NCBI GenBank assembly: GCA_009602735.1
Contig: WELA01008598.1
Location: 151,362-183,555 of the forward strand
Direction: 5' to 3'
Origin: Mesotaenium endlicherianum
Taxonomy: Eukaryota > Streptophyta > Zygnematophyceae > Zygnematales > Mesotaeniaceae
DNA: 32,194 nucleotides
This document shows, piece by piece, positions 7,945-17,416 of the stretch; within the stretch, counting starts at the first letter, position 1; every line of letters starts with the position of its first letter. Made by a program: the position numbers and the translations under genes. The notes under the pieces were generated by a model that was given only the letters and a program-made list of their open reading frames with translations, did no database searches and was not told the origin of the DNA.

Positions 7945-9395
7945 GGCTGGTCTTTTCTCTCGACCTTAGGCAGGTGCTTGACCGGACACTGTTCTCTGTA
8001 GTGGCCTTTCTGCTGACAATGGTAGCAAGTAGATTTTGCTGAGGCTGGTCTCGGCTTAGTCCTACCACCACCCCTTCCATAGCCACCTCGAGAGGGACCA
8101 CCTCTACCTCTAGACTGAATAGCATTGTACTCATACTCATATTCATCACCCTGATTATCCTCAGCCTGGTCTCCTTCAACTGCATTGTAGGAACCGTGGG
8201 GCTTTTTGACAATCTTAGACACCAAAGCGTTACTCTGGCGCTTGTGATTGAACTGCTGCTGATCCCAGGCGTCAGCATCCTGGATCAAGTCAGCCAGTTT
8301 CTCATACTTTTTCTCAGCAAAATGACCAGAGACCTCGGATTTCAAGCCATACCTGAAGTATGCTATCCTATACCGTTCTGGCAAATCAGGCTGCTTCATC
8401 ATGTTCTCTTGGAACTTTTGAGCAAACTCAGCAACTGAAGTGGTCTGCTTCAGTGTCAGGGAGATCATCGCATAGATAGCTTTCTCCTGCTGGTTGATGA
8501 CATCAAACTTCTCATGCAACTTCTCGACAAACTCTACCCACGTAGGGTCACCGAGTTGCCGAGCCTTACGCTCTTCCTTCCAGTAAAGCCACCAGTCTGC
8601 GGCACTGCCTTTCAGTAGCGCACCGGTGTGCCTGACCTTCTCGTAATCTTGCAGTTCTGGGTAGTTCTCCAGCCACTGCTCAACATCCGCGAGAAACTTG
8701 ATCAGGTAATATTTTCTGTTTCCCTCAGGATCATAGTCCTGGGGAGGTTTCGGCTTGGGCTTACTAGGCCCTCGGCCACCACCACTAGTGGTGTGAGACC
8801 CCAGTTGGTCTCTGTCCCGGAGTAGGGACATTATGATTCTTTTGTCCTCCTGCTGGGACTGATACATGGTCGCCATTTGCGACTGCATCTGAACGAACAA
8901 TGCTCCCAAGTCTACACTCTGGGGTAGTAGATTAGCAAATGCAGCAGCAGGATTGGCATCTACTCGCTGAGTAGTGTCCTCAACAATCCCTCTCGCTCCT
9001 GCAGCAGCAATTCCTGCCGCATTCAGCCGGTCACGTATTTGACCTAGGGGTACATTGAGTTGTACAGCAGGAGGTGGGTTCAAGACATTGGCCCTGGATG
9101 CCATAAGTTCTTCAACCGTGCGCTTGTCAGCGGGCTGTCCTTCCCTCCTTTCTGTATCCTTAGCAGTCTTTGCTAATTGTTCAGCTAACTTGGCTCTCTC
9201 CTCCTCAGCTTGCTGTGCTGCGACTGCGGCAATAGCAGCTGCCTCATCTGCAGCCTCTCTAGCTGCTGTATGTGCCACTGCTTCAGAATAGGTACGGGTT
9301 TTCGCTACATGGCTTCCCGCCTGGTTTTCGACATTCTCGTTATCCTGGTTCTCCATGTCTCGGCAGTTGCTAGTTTGAGACCTTGTCCTTACCAT
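7920..9395 (-). CDS. gag: Gag polyprotein of copy C (491 aa)
   Basis: This encodes the structural protein that forms the virus-like particle and binds element RNA. It starts with ATG at 9395, about 22 nt after the primer-binding site. The N-terminus is basic (MVRTRSQ), followed by an Ala/Glu-rich coiled-coil-like stretch (residues ~35-85). The retrotransposon Gag core lies at about 235-350 (WLENYPELQDYEKV, GSAADWWLYW, FVEKLHEKFDV). An RG-rich patch comes before the CCHC zinc knuckle at C457, C460, H465, C470 (CYHCQQKGHYREQC). The gag frame is intact, unlike the pol of the same copy. The TAA stop lies 15 nt past the slippery heptamer. Confidence 0.92.
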   Translation of the reverse strand: MVRTRSQTSNCRDMENQDNENVENQAGSHVAKTRTYSEAVAHTAAREAADEAAAIAAVAAQQAEEERAKLAEQLAKTAKDTERREGQPADKRTVEELMASRANVLNPPPAVQLNVPLGQIRDRLNAAGIAAAGARGIVEDTTQRVDANPAAAFANLLPQSVDLGALFVQMQSQMATMYQSQQEDKRIIMSLLRDRDQLGSHTTSGGGRGPSKPKPKPPQDYDPEGNRKYYLIKFLADVEQWLENYPELQDYEKVRHTGALLKGSAADWWLYWKEERKARQLGDPTWVEFVEKLHEKFDVINQQEKAIYAMISLTLKQTTSVAEFAQKFQENMMKQPDLPERYRIAYFRYGLKSEVSGHFAEKKYEKLADLIQDADAWDQQQFNHKRQSNALVSKIVKKPHGSYNAVEGDQAEDNQGDEYEYEYNAIQSRGRGGPSRGGYGRGGGRTKPRPASAKSTCYHCQQKGHYREQCPVKHLPKVERKDQPLKDSNSQ

Positions 9396-9416
9396 ACAAA
9401 GAAGACTGTGATAACT

Positions 9417-9428
9417 GCTCCGATACCA
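9417..9428 (-). other. Primer-binding site (initiator tRNA-Met type)
   Basis: The minus strand reads TGGTATCGGAGC one base after the 5' LTR end. Most plant LTR elements carry TGGTATCAGAGC, complementary to the 3' end of initiator tRNA-Met, so this site differs at one base. Its location confirms that the LTR at 9430-10149 is the 5' LTR of copy C. Confidence 0.8.
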
Positions 9429-9429
9429 C

Positions 9430-10149
9430 TGAAATGAATCGACTCACCAAATAGGCGATTAACAATTAATAAAGATCTTTAAATCAGCAAGTAATCTTTA
9501 TGGATTTTTCGTTAACTGATTAAACGGCAAAAGGACAACACACTACCAGTGAACAGTACTCGTAAGTCAAATGCGAGTAAACCAGCATCAATAATGCAAT
9601 CAGTAAACTCATACATAAGCAAGGTTAGAAGACAGTGCGTATCAATGGCTTCTCGCCTTGGATTCAGATCTCTCTCAGTAAGCTGTACAAGAGAGTTGGC
9701 CTCGTTTCCGAATGCCGAACTCGAGAGCAATGCCTAGCATATGTACATGGAATGAGTCTACTGTTCAACGGTCAGTGCGATGGCACCGCCTACCCGGGAG
9801 TTAACCACGTTGGTAGGACCTCGGTTAACCAAATCCACCGCCATCTCCCATCATCCCGAATCGCCATCTATCATAGGGATGTCATCTGGCCATTCATCTA
9901 GCATATCACACTTAGATGCATATCGAGGCAGTTCGCTGCTATCGAGTACGGAAGTCAGCTGGCTGTCAAAGAATGTGTCAGCAAGTTGACTTAAGTTGAC
10001 TTCAACCTGCAGCTTCCGGCTGAGTCATTAAACTGATGTTAAATATGAAGTTCAGCAGACTGATTAACAACTAAAATTCAGTAGGCTGAACTTTACTAAC
10101 TATTATATTTAAATGAATATTATATCTACTAATATACTGATTCATTACA
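9430..10149 (-). repeat. LTR copy 3, 5' LTR of copy C (720 bp)
   Basis: This is the reverse complement of LTR copies 1 and 2: in plus orientation it starts TGAAATGAAT and ends ATTCATTACA. The primer-binding site and gag follow on the minus strand. Its outer end abuts ACTCT inside another LTR of the same family, so copy C inserted into that LTR. Confidence 0.92.
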
Positions 10150-10415
10150 ACTCTCTTGTACTTCTTACGGAGAGATATCTAAATCTAAGGCGAGAAGCCA
10201 TTGATACGCACTGTCTTCTAGCCTTGCTTATGTATGAATTTACTGATTGCATAATTGATGCTAGTTTACTCGCATTTGACTTGCGAGTATTGTCCACTAC
10301 TAGTGTGTTGTCTTTTGCTGTTTAATCAGTTGATAAAAAATACCATAAAAATTACTCGCTGATATAAAGATCTTTATTAATTGTTAATCGCCTATTGGTA
10401 AGTCGATTCATTTCG
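10150..10415 (+). repeat. LTR copy 4a, 3' 266 bp of a family LTR
   Basis: This matches about positions 453-719 of the family LTR in plus orientation, from ACTCTCTTGTAC to ATTCATTTC; the final CA appears as CG. It is cut on the left by copy C. GTTGG follows directly, then LTR copy 4b in the opposite orientation. Confidence 0.8.
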
Positions 10416-10873
10416 GTTGGCCTCATTTTCAAATGCCGAACTTGAGACCAATACCTAGCATATGTACATGGAATGAGTTTACTGTTGAACGGCAAGTGCG
10501 ATGGCACCGCCTACCCGGGAGTTAACCACATTGGTAGGACCTCCGTTAACCAAATCCACAACCATCTCCCATCATCACGAATCGCCATCCACCTTAAGGG
10601 TGTCATCTGGCCACTCATCTAGCACACCACACTTAGATGCATAGCTAGGCGGTTCGCTGGTGCCGAGTACGGCAGCCAGCTGACTGTCAAAGAACAGGCT
10701 GACCTAATGGACTTGAGCCTGCTACTCTCGGCTAAGTCATATAACTAAGTATCAAGTATCCAACAGGTTTGAATCCAGTCGACTAAATATTAACTAAAGT
10801 TTAGCAGGCTGCACTTACTTGACTATTATATCTAAATGAATATTATATTTATCCATTATACTGATCCATTACA
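10416..10873 (-). repeat. LTR copy 4b, 5' 458 bp of a family LTR, inverted
   Basis: This matches LTR positions 1 to about 455 in minus orientation, from GTTGGCCTC to ATCCATTACA. With 4a it makes up almost exactly one LTR, but with the two parts pointing at opposite strands. Either 4a is an LTR inserted in 4b, with GTTGG as half of a target duplication, or part of one LTR was inverted in place. Confidence 0.75.
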
Positions 10874-12720
10874 TGTTCCCAGGAGAATATCGAAATTCTC
10901 CGTCTCTGTGACTGTGCACTCTATCAGTAGTGACGCTTCCTCAGGTTTTCAGAGTTGACTGTGATCTTCACAGGCTTGCAAGTGATCCTATAAGACTTTG
11001 AAATTTGCCCTGATGCAATTCTCAACTGAAAATGACTTTCTTTCAGGTCCCTTGCCGTCAATCCCAGAGCTTTTACAACTCGCTTTCCTAGGATGACCGA
11101 CTGCGCGCCTGTATCCAACAAAATGTTGGGGACTGGTCAGTTGTTGAATGTCAGTGCACCGTCTTTATTTTGCACTCTTACAGTGCTGAAATTGGTAGGC
11201 AGTGAGGCGCTGTTTGCACCCTCCTCAGCTATATCCAGCTGGTGTCCGGCTTCTTCAACCGTGAACGGGTAGGTAATATGCAAATCAGCGAGTGAAAGCA
11301 AGGGAGCATGCTGGATCCGGTGTTCCACCAGAGCTTTCAGCTTATTCAACAAAAAACTATATGTCTTACGTGCCCCGATTTCGGCTTGTCGTAGCTGCGC
11401 GATCTTGTTCTCATCCAAAGTAATCCGAAAGGTCTGAGGAAGCTTTTCGGCATTCCTTGGTACCAAACGGTCGTGATCCGGTTGCTCGGCAGCCGTTGCA
11501 ACCATAGCCTTCTCAAGCACAGCTTCTCGCCTTTGCAGACGGTTTTCTTTGCGACATCTGCATCATAGTAGACATTAGGCGCATTTAGTTTTGCAAATTG
11601 AGCTTTCAACCCAGCGATTTTTGCACTCATAGCATCGTACTTCTGACCCTTGCGGTTACCAGAGATACCATTTTCATTCTTTTTACCCTTGTCTGCTTCT
11701 TTCGTAGCAGCATTAGCCCATGGTGGTTTCAGATCTGGGTTCTTAGACCAATACTTATCTTTTTAGTGTCCCCTCTTGTCGCAATGTGCACATATGTGCG
11801 CCTTGCTAGCAGATATTTGCTTAGCATCCGAGTACGGATTTCCCGCAATTCCAACAACCTTTTGCCGTTTTAGAAGTGTTGGCATGCTTAGCAAACCTAT
11901 AGAAAGACCCGCTCTTCTTCTTAAACTGAAAATTAGAGCTGTTGGCCTTAGGCGGAGAGGATTCCTTCCTCCTCTCAGGAGCCATAAGCGTCTTGGAAGC
12001 CTCCTTATACCACACTCTACCTTCTTTGACATTGCGTGCTATTTCAGCAGCCTCGTCGGTGTCCTAGTCAATTCCGCGCTTTGCAGACAGATGCGGCCTG
12101 ACTTCACGATCTGTGTTTTAGCCCAAGCACAACAGAAATTTGTCAGCCACTATTCTGGGCTCCTAGATTCTCGCCTTCTTGGCAAGATCCACCAGTCTGA
12201 ACTTAACCTCCATCACTGTCTTGTCTTTTGACGGACAAAATGTACATAACGGTGCATTTTAAGACTGCGATCCTCAGAGAATCGTGCTTCAAGCAACTTA
12301 AAGCAACGACGCAGACAGTGTTCGGAGTCTAGCTGGTCATCTCCAGCCTCCATGTCCCTACGCAACTGGCCAAAGCTTGCGCATGGCTTGCTTTCGTGAT
12401 GGCATTATCGCCCTGCTGCCCATTAAAAGGTGCAGCTTTGCGTGTTACTTGTTCCTGAGCATTGGCAATCTTCTCAGTCAGCTATGCACGCACCTTACGC
12501 AACTCTGCGACAGACCTGGCATCATCATTCTGAGTAGCAGCTCTCTGCTGAGTCTCAGTGAGTTGCCTCAGTGCGTCTGTTAGTTCCTATGTTAGTGCAG
12601 CCAAGTCTACGCTCTCAACAGGTGCAACAGGCACGGCTCTTCCTGATGATAAAGTGGACAATCGGGCTTTTGCAGCTTCTTTCTGGATCTTGAGATCCCT
12701 AGCCTTCTTTTGCTCGTCAC
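10874..12720 (-). pseudogene. Decayed gag-protease remnant of another retroelement
   Basis: Minus-strand protein fragments in shifting frames carry retroelement hallmarks. A zinc-knuckle remnant CAHCDKRGH (about 11,765-11,800) is followed by a stop and then YWSKNPD. A Lys-rich stretch follows, and then a protease start LDTGAQSV at 11121-11100. Upstream, near 12,600-12,715, is a Lys/Glu/Ala-rich stretch (KIQKEAAKARL) and a Gln-rich helix-like piece. Many stops and frame changes show long decay. Protein sequence does not resemble copy C gag beyond the motifs, so it is a different family; copia or gypsy cannot be decided. Confidence 0.6.
10924..11121 (-). pseudogene. Aspartic protease fragment of the decayed element
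   Basis: The 65-codon open stretch begins MLDTGAQSVILGKRVVKALGL. LDTGAQ is the active-site triad of retroviral-type aspartic proteases, followed by the usual hydrophobic and Gly-Lys-Arg turn. The frame ends at a TAG near 10,924, and I find no reverse transcriptase downstream before LTR copy 4b starts at 10,873. Confidence 0.6.
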
Positions 12721-12842
12721 ACTCTGAAACTGGTTTGGGCCCGAACGTCCAAAAACGCCCCAGAACTAGATCTCCACCAATATCCGCCCAAGGCGAAGAC
12801 GGATATTTTCTTCACTAACAGGGGCAAAGGAGGAGAAAATGA

Positions 12843-12865
12843 CATCTCCGCCATAGGCGGAGATG
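12843..12865. repeat. Perfect hairpin, 10-bp arms
   Basis: CATCTCCGCC and GGCGGAGATG flank the 3-nt loop ATA. No T-run follows on either side, so this is not a simple terminator. Confidence 0.7.
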
Positions 12866-14190
12866 GTATTTCTACCCTCAATGGCGAATATTGTGTCTGG
12901 GAACAAATCTTCACTTTCGCCAAAACTGTGGAAAAATGGCTAAGTGTGGAAAGCCATTTCTAAAATGGTCACTTTCCAAAAGTGGTCATGGAATTTGACC
13001 ACTTCGTTGTAAATAATTTGTTAAATGGCCAAATGTGCCAATAATGTTATTGTGGATCAATAAGTTACAAAAAATGAGAGGTTGACTCTTCATTTTACTT
13101 TGTTTGAGCATAACTCGTGGGGTGGCGAGGCTGGCCCTCACGTGTTCGGTCCCTGTTGCCTGCTGGTTTTCGTCAGTGGGAATGTGCGAGAGTGTGCGAG
13201 AGTTCATAATGTCGCTCGGGTTTGCGTCAGATCAAAGAAGCCCCTGATTGGCCTTCGACTTTACGAGGAGCCGAAATCGTTGGGTGGCGAAGGTAACTCT
13301 GACAAGTTCGTCCCCGCTTGGCTTCCCCTCGCCTTCTCCCTTCTCTCTCATTGGTGGACATAAGCAAGTAGGGTACACCCGCGGTCGTTGTGATTTAAAT
13401 GTAACGTTATGATGACAAGAAATGGCGTCAGTCGCAACAGTCGAGATCGCGTCAGTTGCTAACCCAGGGCACGTGGCATGCCCCTAATCTATTGAACTTA
13501 GGAAGTTTGTCGCGCCATATCCCCCCTAGCCGCCGATCTCGCATAGGGGGTCGGAGGAGTTGTACCTCCGCGGTCGACCGAGCCAAGGATTACCTTGGCT
13601 CAAGTCGGGTGGCGGGGCTGGCCCTCACATGGCCGTCTCCCTTGTTTCGACCAATCACACATCTCAATTTTAACCCACATCTAAATGTCTAAACTTACCA
13701 TCACAAACCATGACCAGGCGACGGGCGCAACGACAAACTTAAATCTTCTTGCAAGCGCCTCAAAACGCCTGCCCAGGCCAGAGTTGAGCTCCTCATAATT
13801 CAGGCCCTTCTGGGTTAGAACTTGATGGGTGGGGGCTAAACTCTAGGCTGGCCTGTGTCGAATCCCATTGGCTTTTGCTCAGGTTTGCCTGAGGCTTAAC
13901 CCTCTCGGGTTTGGCCCAAGGTTGACCTGAGATTTTGACCTCTCCAGGTCAACCCAGCAATACGAGCTCGTTATCATCCACGTAAGAAACGGCGCACGTG
14001 AACGAGGTTGGCAACATTTGCCAATATGTCGATCGCAAAATCTGGCCGCGGCTAGAACGACCAATCAAAAAAGTCAAAATGGATCTAGATTGTCAAAACG
14101 CATTCATAAGCGAAAGCGACTTTTTAGTAAATAGTTAATAGCCCTCGCTTTTGCAAAACGGTCGGTTTCAAAAGACATTGTACTGTGTTC

Positions 14191-14284
14191 TGATTGGCCA
14201 ATGATTTTGTGATTGGCATGTAACTCCGCTTATTGATAGGCCAATGACTTCGTGATTTGCATGTAACTCCGCTTGCAAGCGGAG
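14191..14284. repeat. 41-bp tandem duplication ending in an 18-bp palindrome
   Basis: Two copies of a 41-bp unit (14191-14231 and 14234-14274; TGAT.GGCCAATGA...ATGTAACTCCGCTT) differ at a few bases. The second runs into the palindrome CTCCGCTTGCAAGCGGAG (14267-14284). Each unit holds a CCAAT box and an ATTTGCAT/ATTGGCAT word, as in promoters or LTR U3 regions. Confidence 0.7.
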
Positions 14285-14429
14285 AATCAGACGGAGAATT
14301 ATATTTCTGAGCCGAAAAGTGGCGGAGTGAGACCGAGGAATGCCTTTCTCCGCCTCCAACCCTCCGCTCAAATGTGGCGGAGAAACGGTCTTCTCCACCT
14401 TGAAAAACACTTAACGAAATTGAGTTTTT

Positions 14430-15146
14430 TGTAATGAATCAGTATATTGGTAGATATCATATTCATTTAAATATAATTGTTAAATAAGTTCAGCCTGCTG
14501 AACTTAGTTAGTATTGAGCGTGCTGGACTTTATATAATTACCAGTTTAATAACTCAGCCGGGAGCAGCAGGCTGAAGTCTACTAGGTCAGCTTGCTGACA
14601 CATTCTTTGCCAGCCAGCTGCATTCCGTACTCGGTAGCAGCGAACTGCCTAGATGTTCATCTAAGTGTGGTGTGCTAGATGAATGGCCAGATGACATCCT
14701 TAGGATGGATGGCGATTCGGGATAATGGGAGATGGCGGTGGATTTGGTTAACCGAGGTCCTACCTACGTGGTTAACTCCCGGGTAGGTGGTGCCATCGCA
14801 CTGGCCGTTGAACAGTAAACTCATTCCATGTACATATGCTAGGTATTGCCCTCGAGTTCGGCATTCGGAAACGAGGCCAACTCTCTTGTACAGCTTATTG
14901 AGAGGGATCTGAATCCTAGGCGAGAAGCCATTGATATGCACTGTCTTCTAGCCTTGCTTATGTGTGAGTTTACTGATTGCATTATTGATGCTTGTTTACT
15001 TCCATTTGACTTACGAGTATCGTCTACTGCTAGTGTGTTGTCTTTTTCTGTTTAATCAGTTAACAGAAAATCCCATAAAGATTACTTGCTGATATAAAGA
15101 TTTTCATTAATTGTTAATCGCCTATTTGGTAAGTCAATTCATTTCA
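14430..15146 (+). mobile_element. Solo LTR of the chromovirus family, TTTTT target duplication
   Basis: A 717-bp full LTR (TGTAATGAATC...AATTCATTTCA) stands alone, with no primer-binding site, polypurine tract or internal sequence on either side. It is flanked by TTTTT at 14425-14429 and 15147-15151. That is the expected 5-bp target duplication, so it arose by insertion and then LTR-LTR recombination. Confidence 0.88.
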
Positions 15147-15165
15147 TTTTTGCACTAGTCCCGTC

Positions 15166-15420
15166 TCAGAGTGCAAATGCCCATTCTTGGATAAGGTTCT
15201 CATCCTTCCGAAATTGACGATAGAGCAACAAGGCGTCCTTGTCCAATAACTGAACAAGGCTCACAAATGCAACAGACTGTGTATAAGAAGAATCCTTCCG
15301 AATCTTCTCAATAGATCTTGTCAAACTCTTCGAAAGTGAGACTATTTCCACCGGTTCGTTCATTATACACTTTGTAGACAGCTTGAACTCTAGATTTTCA
15401 TCCTTATCATCACCAGCCAT
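15166..15420 (-). CDS. Short ORF, possibly the start of a retroelement gag
   Basis: The 84 codons begin MAGDDKDENLEFKL and end WAFAL. The protein is charged and helical-looking, with a Ser/Thr patch (SLSKSLTRSIEKI); I recognise no domain. It follows the 15,792-17,058 repeat on the same strand after about 370 bp, the layout expected for an LTR, leader and first ORF. It stops 20 bp before the solo LTR, so the solo LTR insertion is not what truncated it. It could also be a chance ORF. Confidence 0.35.
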   Translation of the reverse strand: MAGDDKDENLEFKLSTKCIMNEPVEIVSLSKSLTRSIEKIRKDSSYTQSVAFVSLVQLLDKDALLLYRQFRKDENLIQEWAFAL

Positions 15421-15791
15421 TTCGAATGGTGACCAGAACTCACTAACTCTTCCTCACACGTCTTGCTCTTTGCCCAAATCAGGTGCAAAGGCTCGTGTAT
15501 TATACGGATTCTCACCGTTCGCGGAGATATGGCGGGATTCGTCTCTTGACGGTTGCTCACTTCACTGGTTGTCAGTCTGCTCAGACGTCTCACTCCTTCG
15601 TGGAATTTGGCTAGAATTAGAACCTTCTGCAGGCTCCACAGGATGATAGAGTCTTCCACTCCTCGACCGCATGTACAATTGAATTTCTCCGGGTCCCCTT
15701 CCAGATTGAGCACCGGCAGTCCTCACAGGCCTCAATCCCCACTTTGCTTAGGAATTCTTATTCACCTGAACCAATCAACTGAAGTTCTCAA

Positions 15792-17058
15792 AAGTAGGAC
15801 AGAAGCGTCTTACTTCCAAACAGGCTTTCGCCCGAGTTGAGGGTTTACAGAGTGAACAAATTTGTAGTTTGTAGAAATCACGTCTAAGCAGTTTTACATA
15901 TAATGCCAAATTCAGAGAAAATCGCCTTCCAAGGTTTTCGCTGAACTTTCACAAAGTCACAACTTACAAAACTTTGAAACTAAGCATACATGCTGGCCTG
16001 GTTTGAGCTCTGCGCTCAACACTGCGCCTTAGCAGTCCTCACTGCTTGGCTGGGCTCACTCAATTCTTGACTGAGAGCTTTACTTGTTAATACTGATTTT
16101 GCTTTCAGCAATTTCGACAAATGAGACTTCTGAGAATTTGGAGTCTAATACAGCACTCACCATTTTATGTGCCTTTCGCACGCTTGTGGTGTTTGGTCTA
16201 AATCTGTGCAAGACTCCTAGCAGATTCTGTTTTGCAAGCTCTCTACCTTCTACCAGCAAGATCCCTTCTTGGAAACTTTTGAGTTTTAACCATTCTATGA
16301 TACAATGAGAGGGAAATCTACAAGCGTCGGCAGAAGCGTGGCTTCTCGGCTCTCCTGTGGCCTTGGGAACTCCCTCTTCTCCTCTCCTTTTGCGCCTGCG
16401 CTCCTTCTGCTTATTGGCAAAGATGCGAGGGCAAGAATGAGGCGGCTTCTGACAGGTCTCGTGCCTTTCTCAGGCACCACGCATCATCCTCTCTTGAGAA
16501 TGCCAGCGCTTAGTCACAGCGCTTGGTTTGCATGCCGTCCTTGCCTTGCAACTCTTAAATAGTTTAATAATCGTCACTTAACATGCATGCATACCTCGTG
16601 ACTGTTACGCGTGACCGCTTGGCCTTTTAGCTGGCAATCACGCCTATGTGGCTGGTGGCTGGCAATACTTAAAGTAAACGCCTAAGCCGTGGCTGGTCAC
16701 TCGAGATCTTAGCCGAGGTGGCACACAACCCTTCTACAGCATCCCTACTGTGACTTGGCTTAGCTGGCTAGTCGGTCAGCGCCTTACTTGGCCTTTGACG
16801 ACCTGAATCCCCGCTCGTCCGAAGTCTTAGCCTTTCCGCTGACTACTTTCGGCTCCCGGCTCCCAAATCCCTACCCATCACTGAGTGTGAAGGTTTGACG
16901 CGTCGTGACCACTTTTACAGTGACAACGACTTTGACCTAACCGCTGACTGAGATGCAATCAGTCCTTTGGTCGGTGAGTGAACGCTGACTTTCCGTACCT
17001 GGGCGGCCGTGATTTGCGCTGCGCGTGCGGCACCGTCAAACGGATAGCAGTCGTGACA
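15792..17058 (-). repeat. 1.27-kb direct repeat, copy 1 (LTR-like)
   Basis: This aligns end to end with 17417-18678, at a rough eye estimate of 80% identity, with many substitutions and small indels. On the minus strand both copies begin TGTC.CGACTGCTATCC, a TG start like an LTR; the other end near AAGTAGGAC has no clear CA. The right flanks differ (ACGAT and CAAAG). It carries no long ORF. Confidence 0.65.
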
Positions 17059-17416
17059 ACGATTATAAGGATTTTTATGATATATTTTTCTTTTTAGTTG
17101 TGTTTAAAGACATCCCAAAACAAATGTTGTGCCTAACAGCGTCGGACCCCAGGCGCGTGCGTGGCTTCTCAGCACGTGTGCCTTCGACTTGGTTGACGCG
17201 TCGATGCGTCGCTGCACGTGGAGATCGACCGGGCTGATCGTCCCTTGCACGTGTGTCGATGACAGACTGGCTGGGGTTTGACCCATTCCTGGTCTTCCTG
17301 CAATTGCATCATGCGGTGAGGCATCCCACACTCAGTGCTTCCCATGTTCAACCAGTTCCTCATTCAACACTTAGCAGAAATTTTCGAAAAGATAGCTTAT
17401 CTTCAGTTTCTCTTAC
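17059..17416. other. Spacer between the two 1.27-kb repeats
   Basis: These 358 bp are present only once. A minus-strand frame of about 75 codons is open here, but I recognise no family. It is too short to be the internal part of an element, so the two repeats are probably not the two LTRs of one intact copy. Confidence 0.45.

Larger units (their letters stand above)
4609..10149 (-). mobile_element. Ty3/gypsy chromovirus copy C, front half
   Basis: On the minus strand the order is 5' LTR (10149-9430), primer-binding site, gag, protease, RT-RNase H, a foreign LTR-like insertion (5685-4938), then an integrase fragment cut off by copy A. The integrase fragment is about 87% identical in protein to copy A over the shared stretch, so both belong to one family. 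Together they show the family layout gag / (-1 frameshift) / PR-RT-RH-IN-CHD / extra ORF. Copy C is dead: it has an amber codon before RT, a frameshift and an Asp loss in RNase H, an insertion, and missing integrase parts. Confidence 0.8.
12721..14424. other. Non-coding stretch with hairpins and repeats
   Basis: I find no convincing gene here. It may contain an eroded LTR of the element to its left, but I could not place TG...CA ends. The phrase GGGTGGCG.GGCTGGCCCTCAC occurs twice (13119-13144 and 13607-13632). An inverted repeat GGTTGACCTG/CAGGTCAACC lies at 13920-13954. CTCCGCC-type words recur throughout. Confidence 0.5.

Noticed and set aside
14168..14410. 80-codon minus-strand ORF beside the solo LTR
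   Set aside because: It overlaps the palindrome and the 41-bp tandem repeat, which explain its repetitive peptide.
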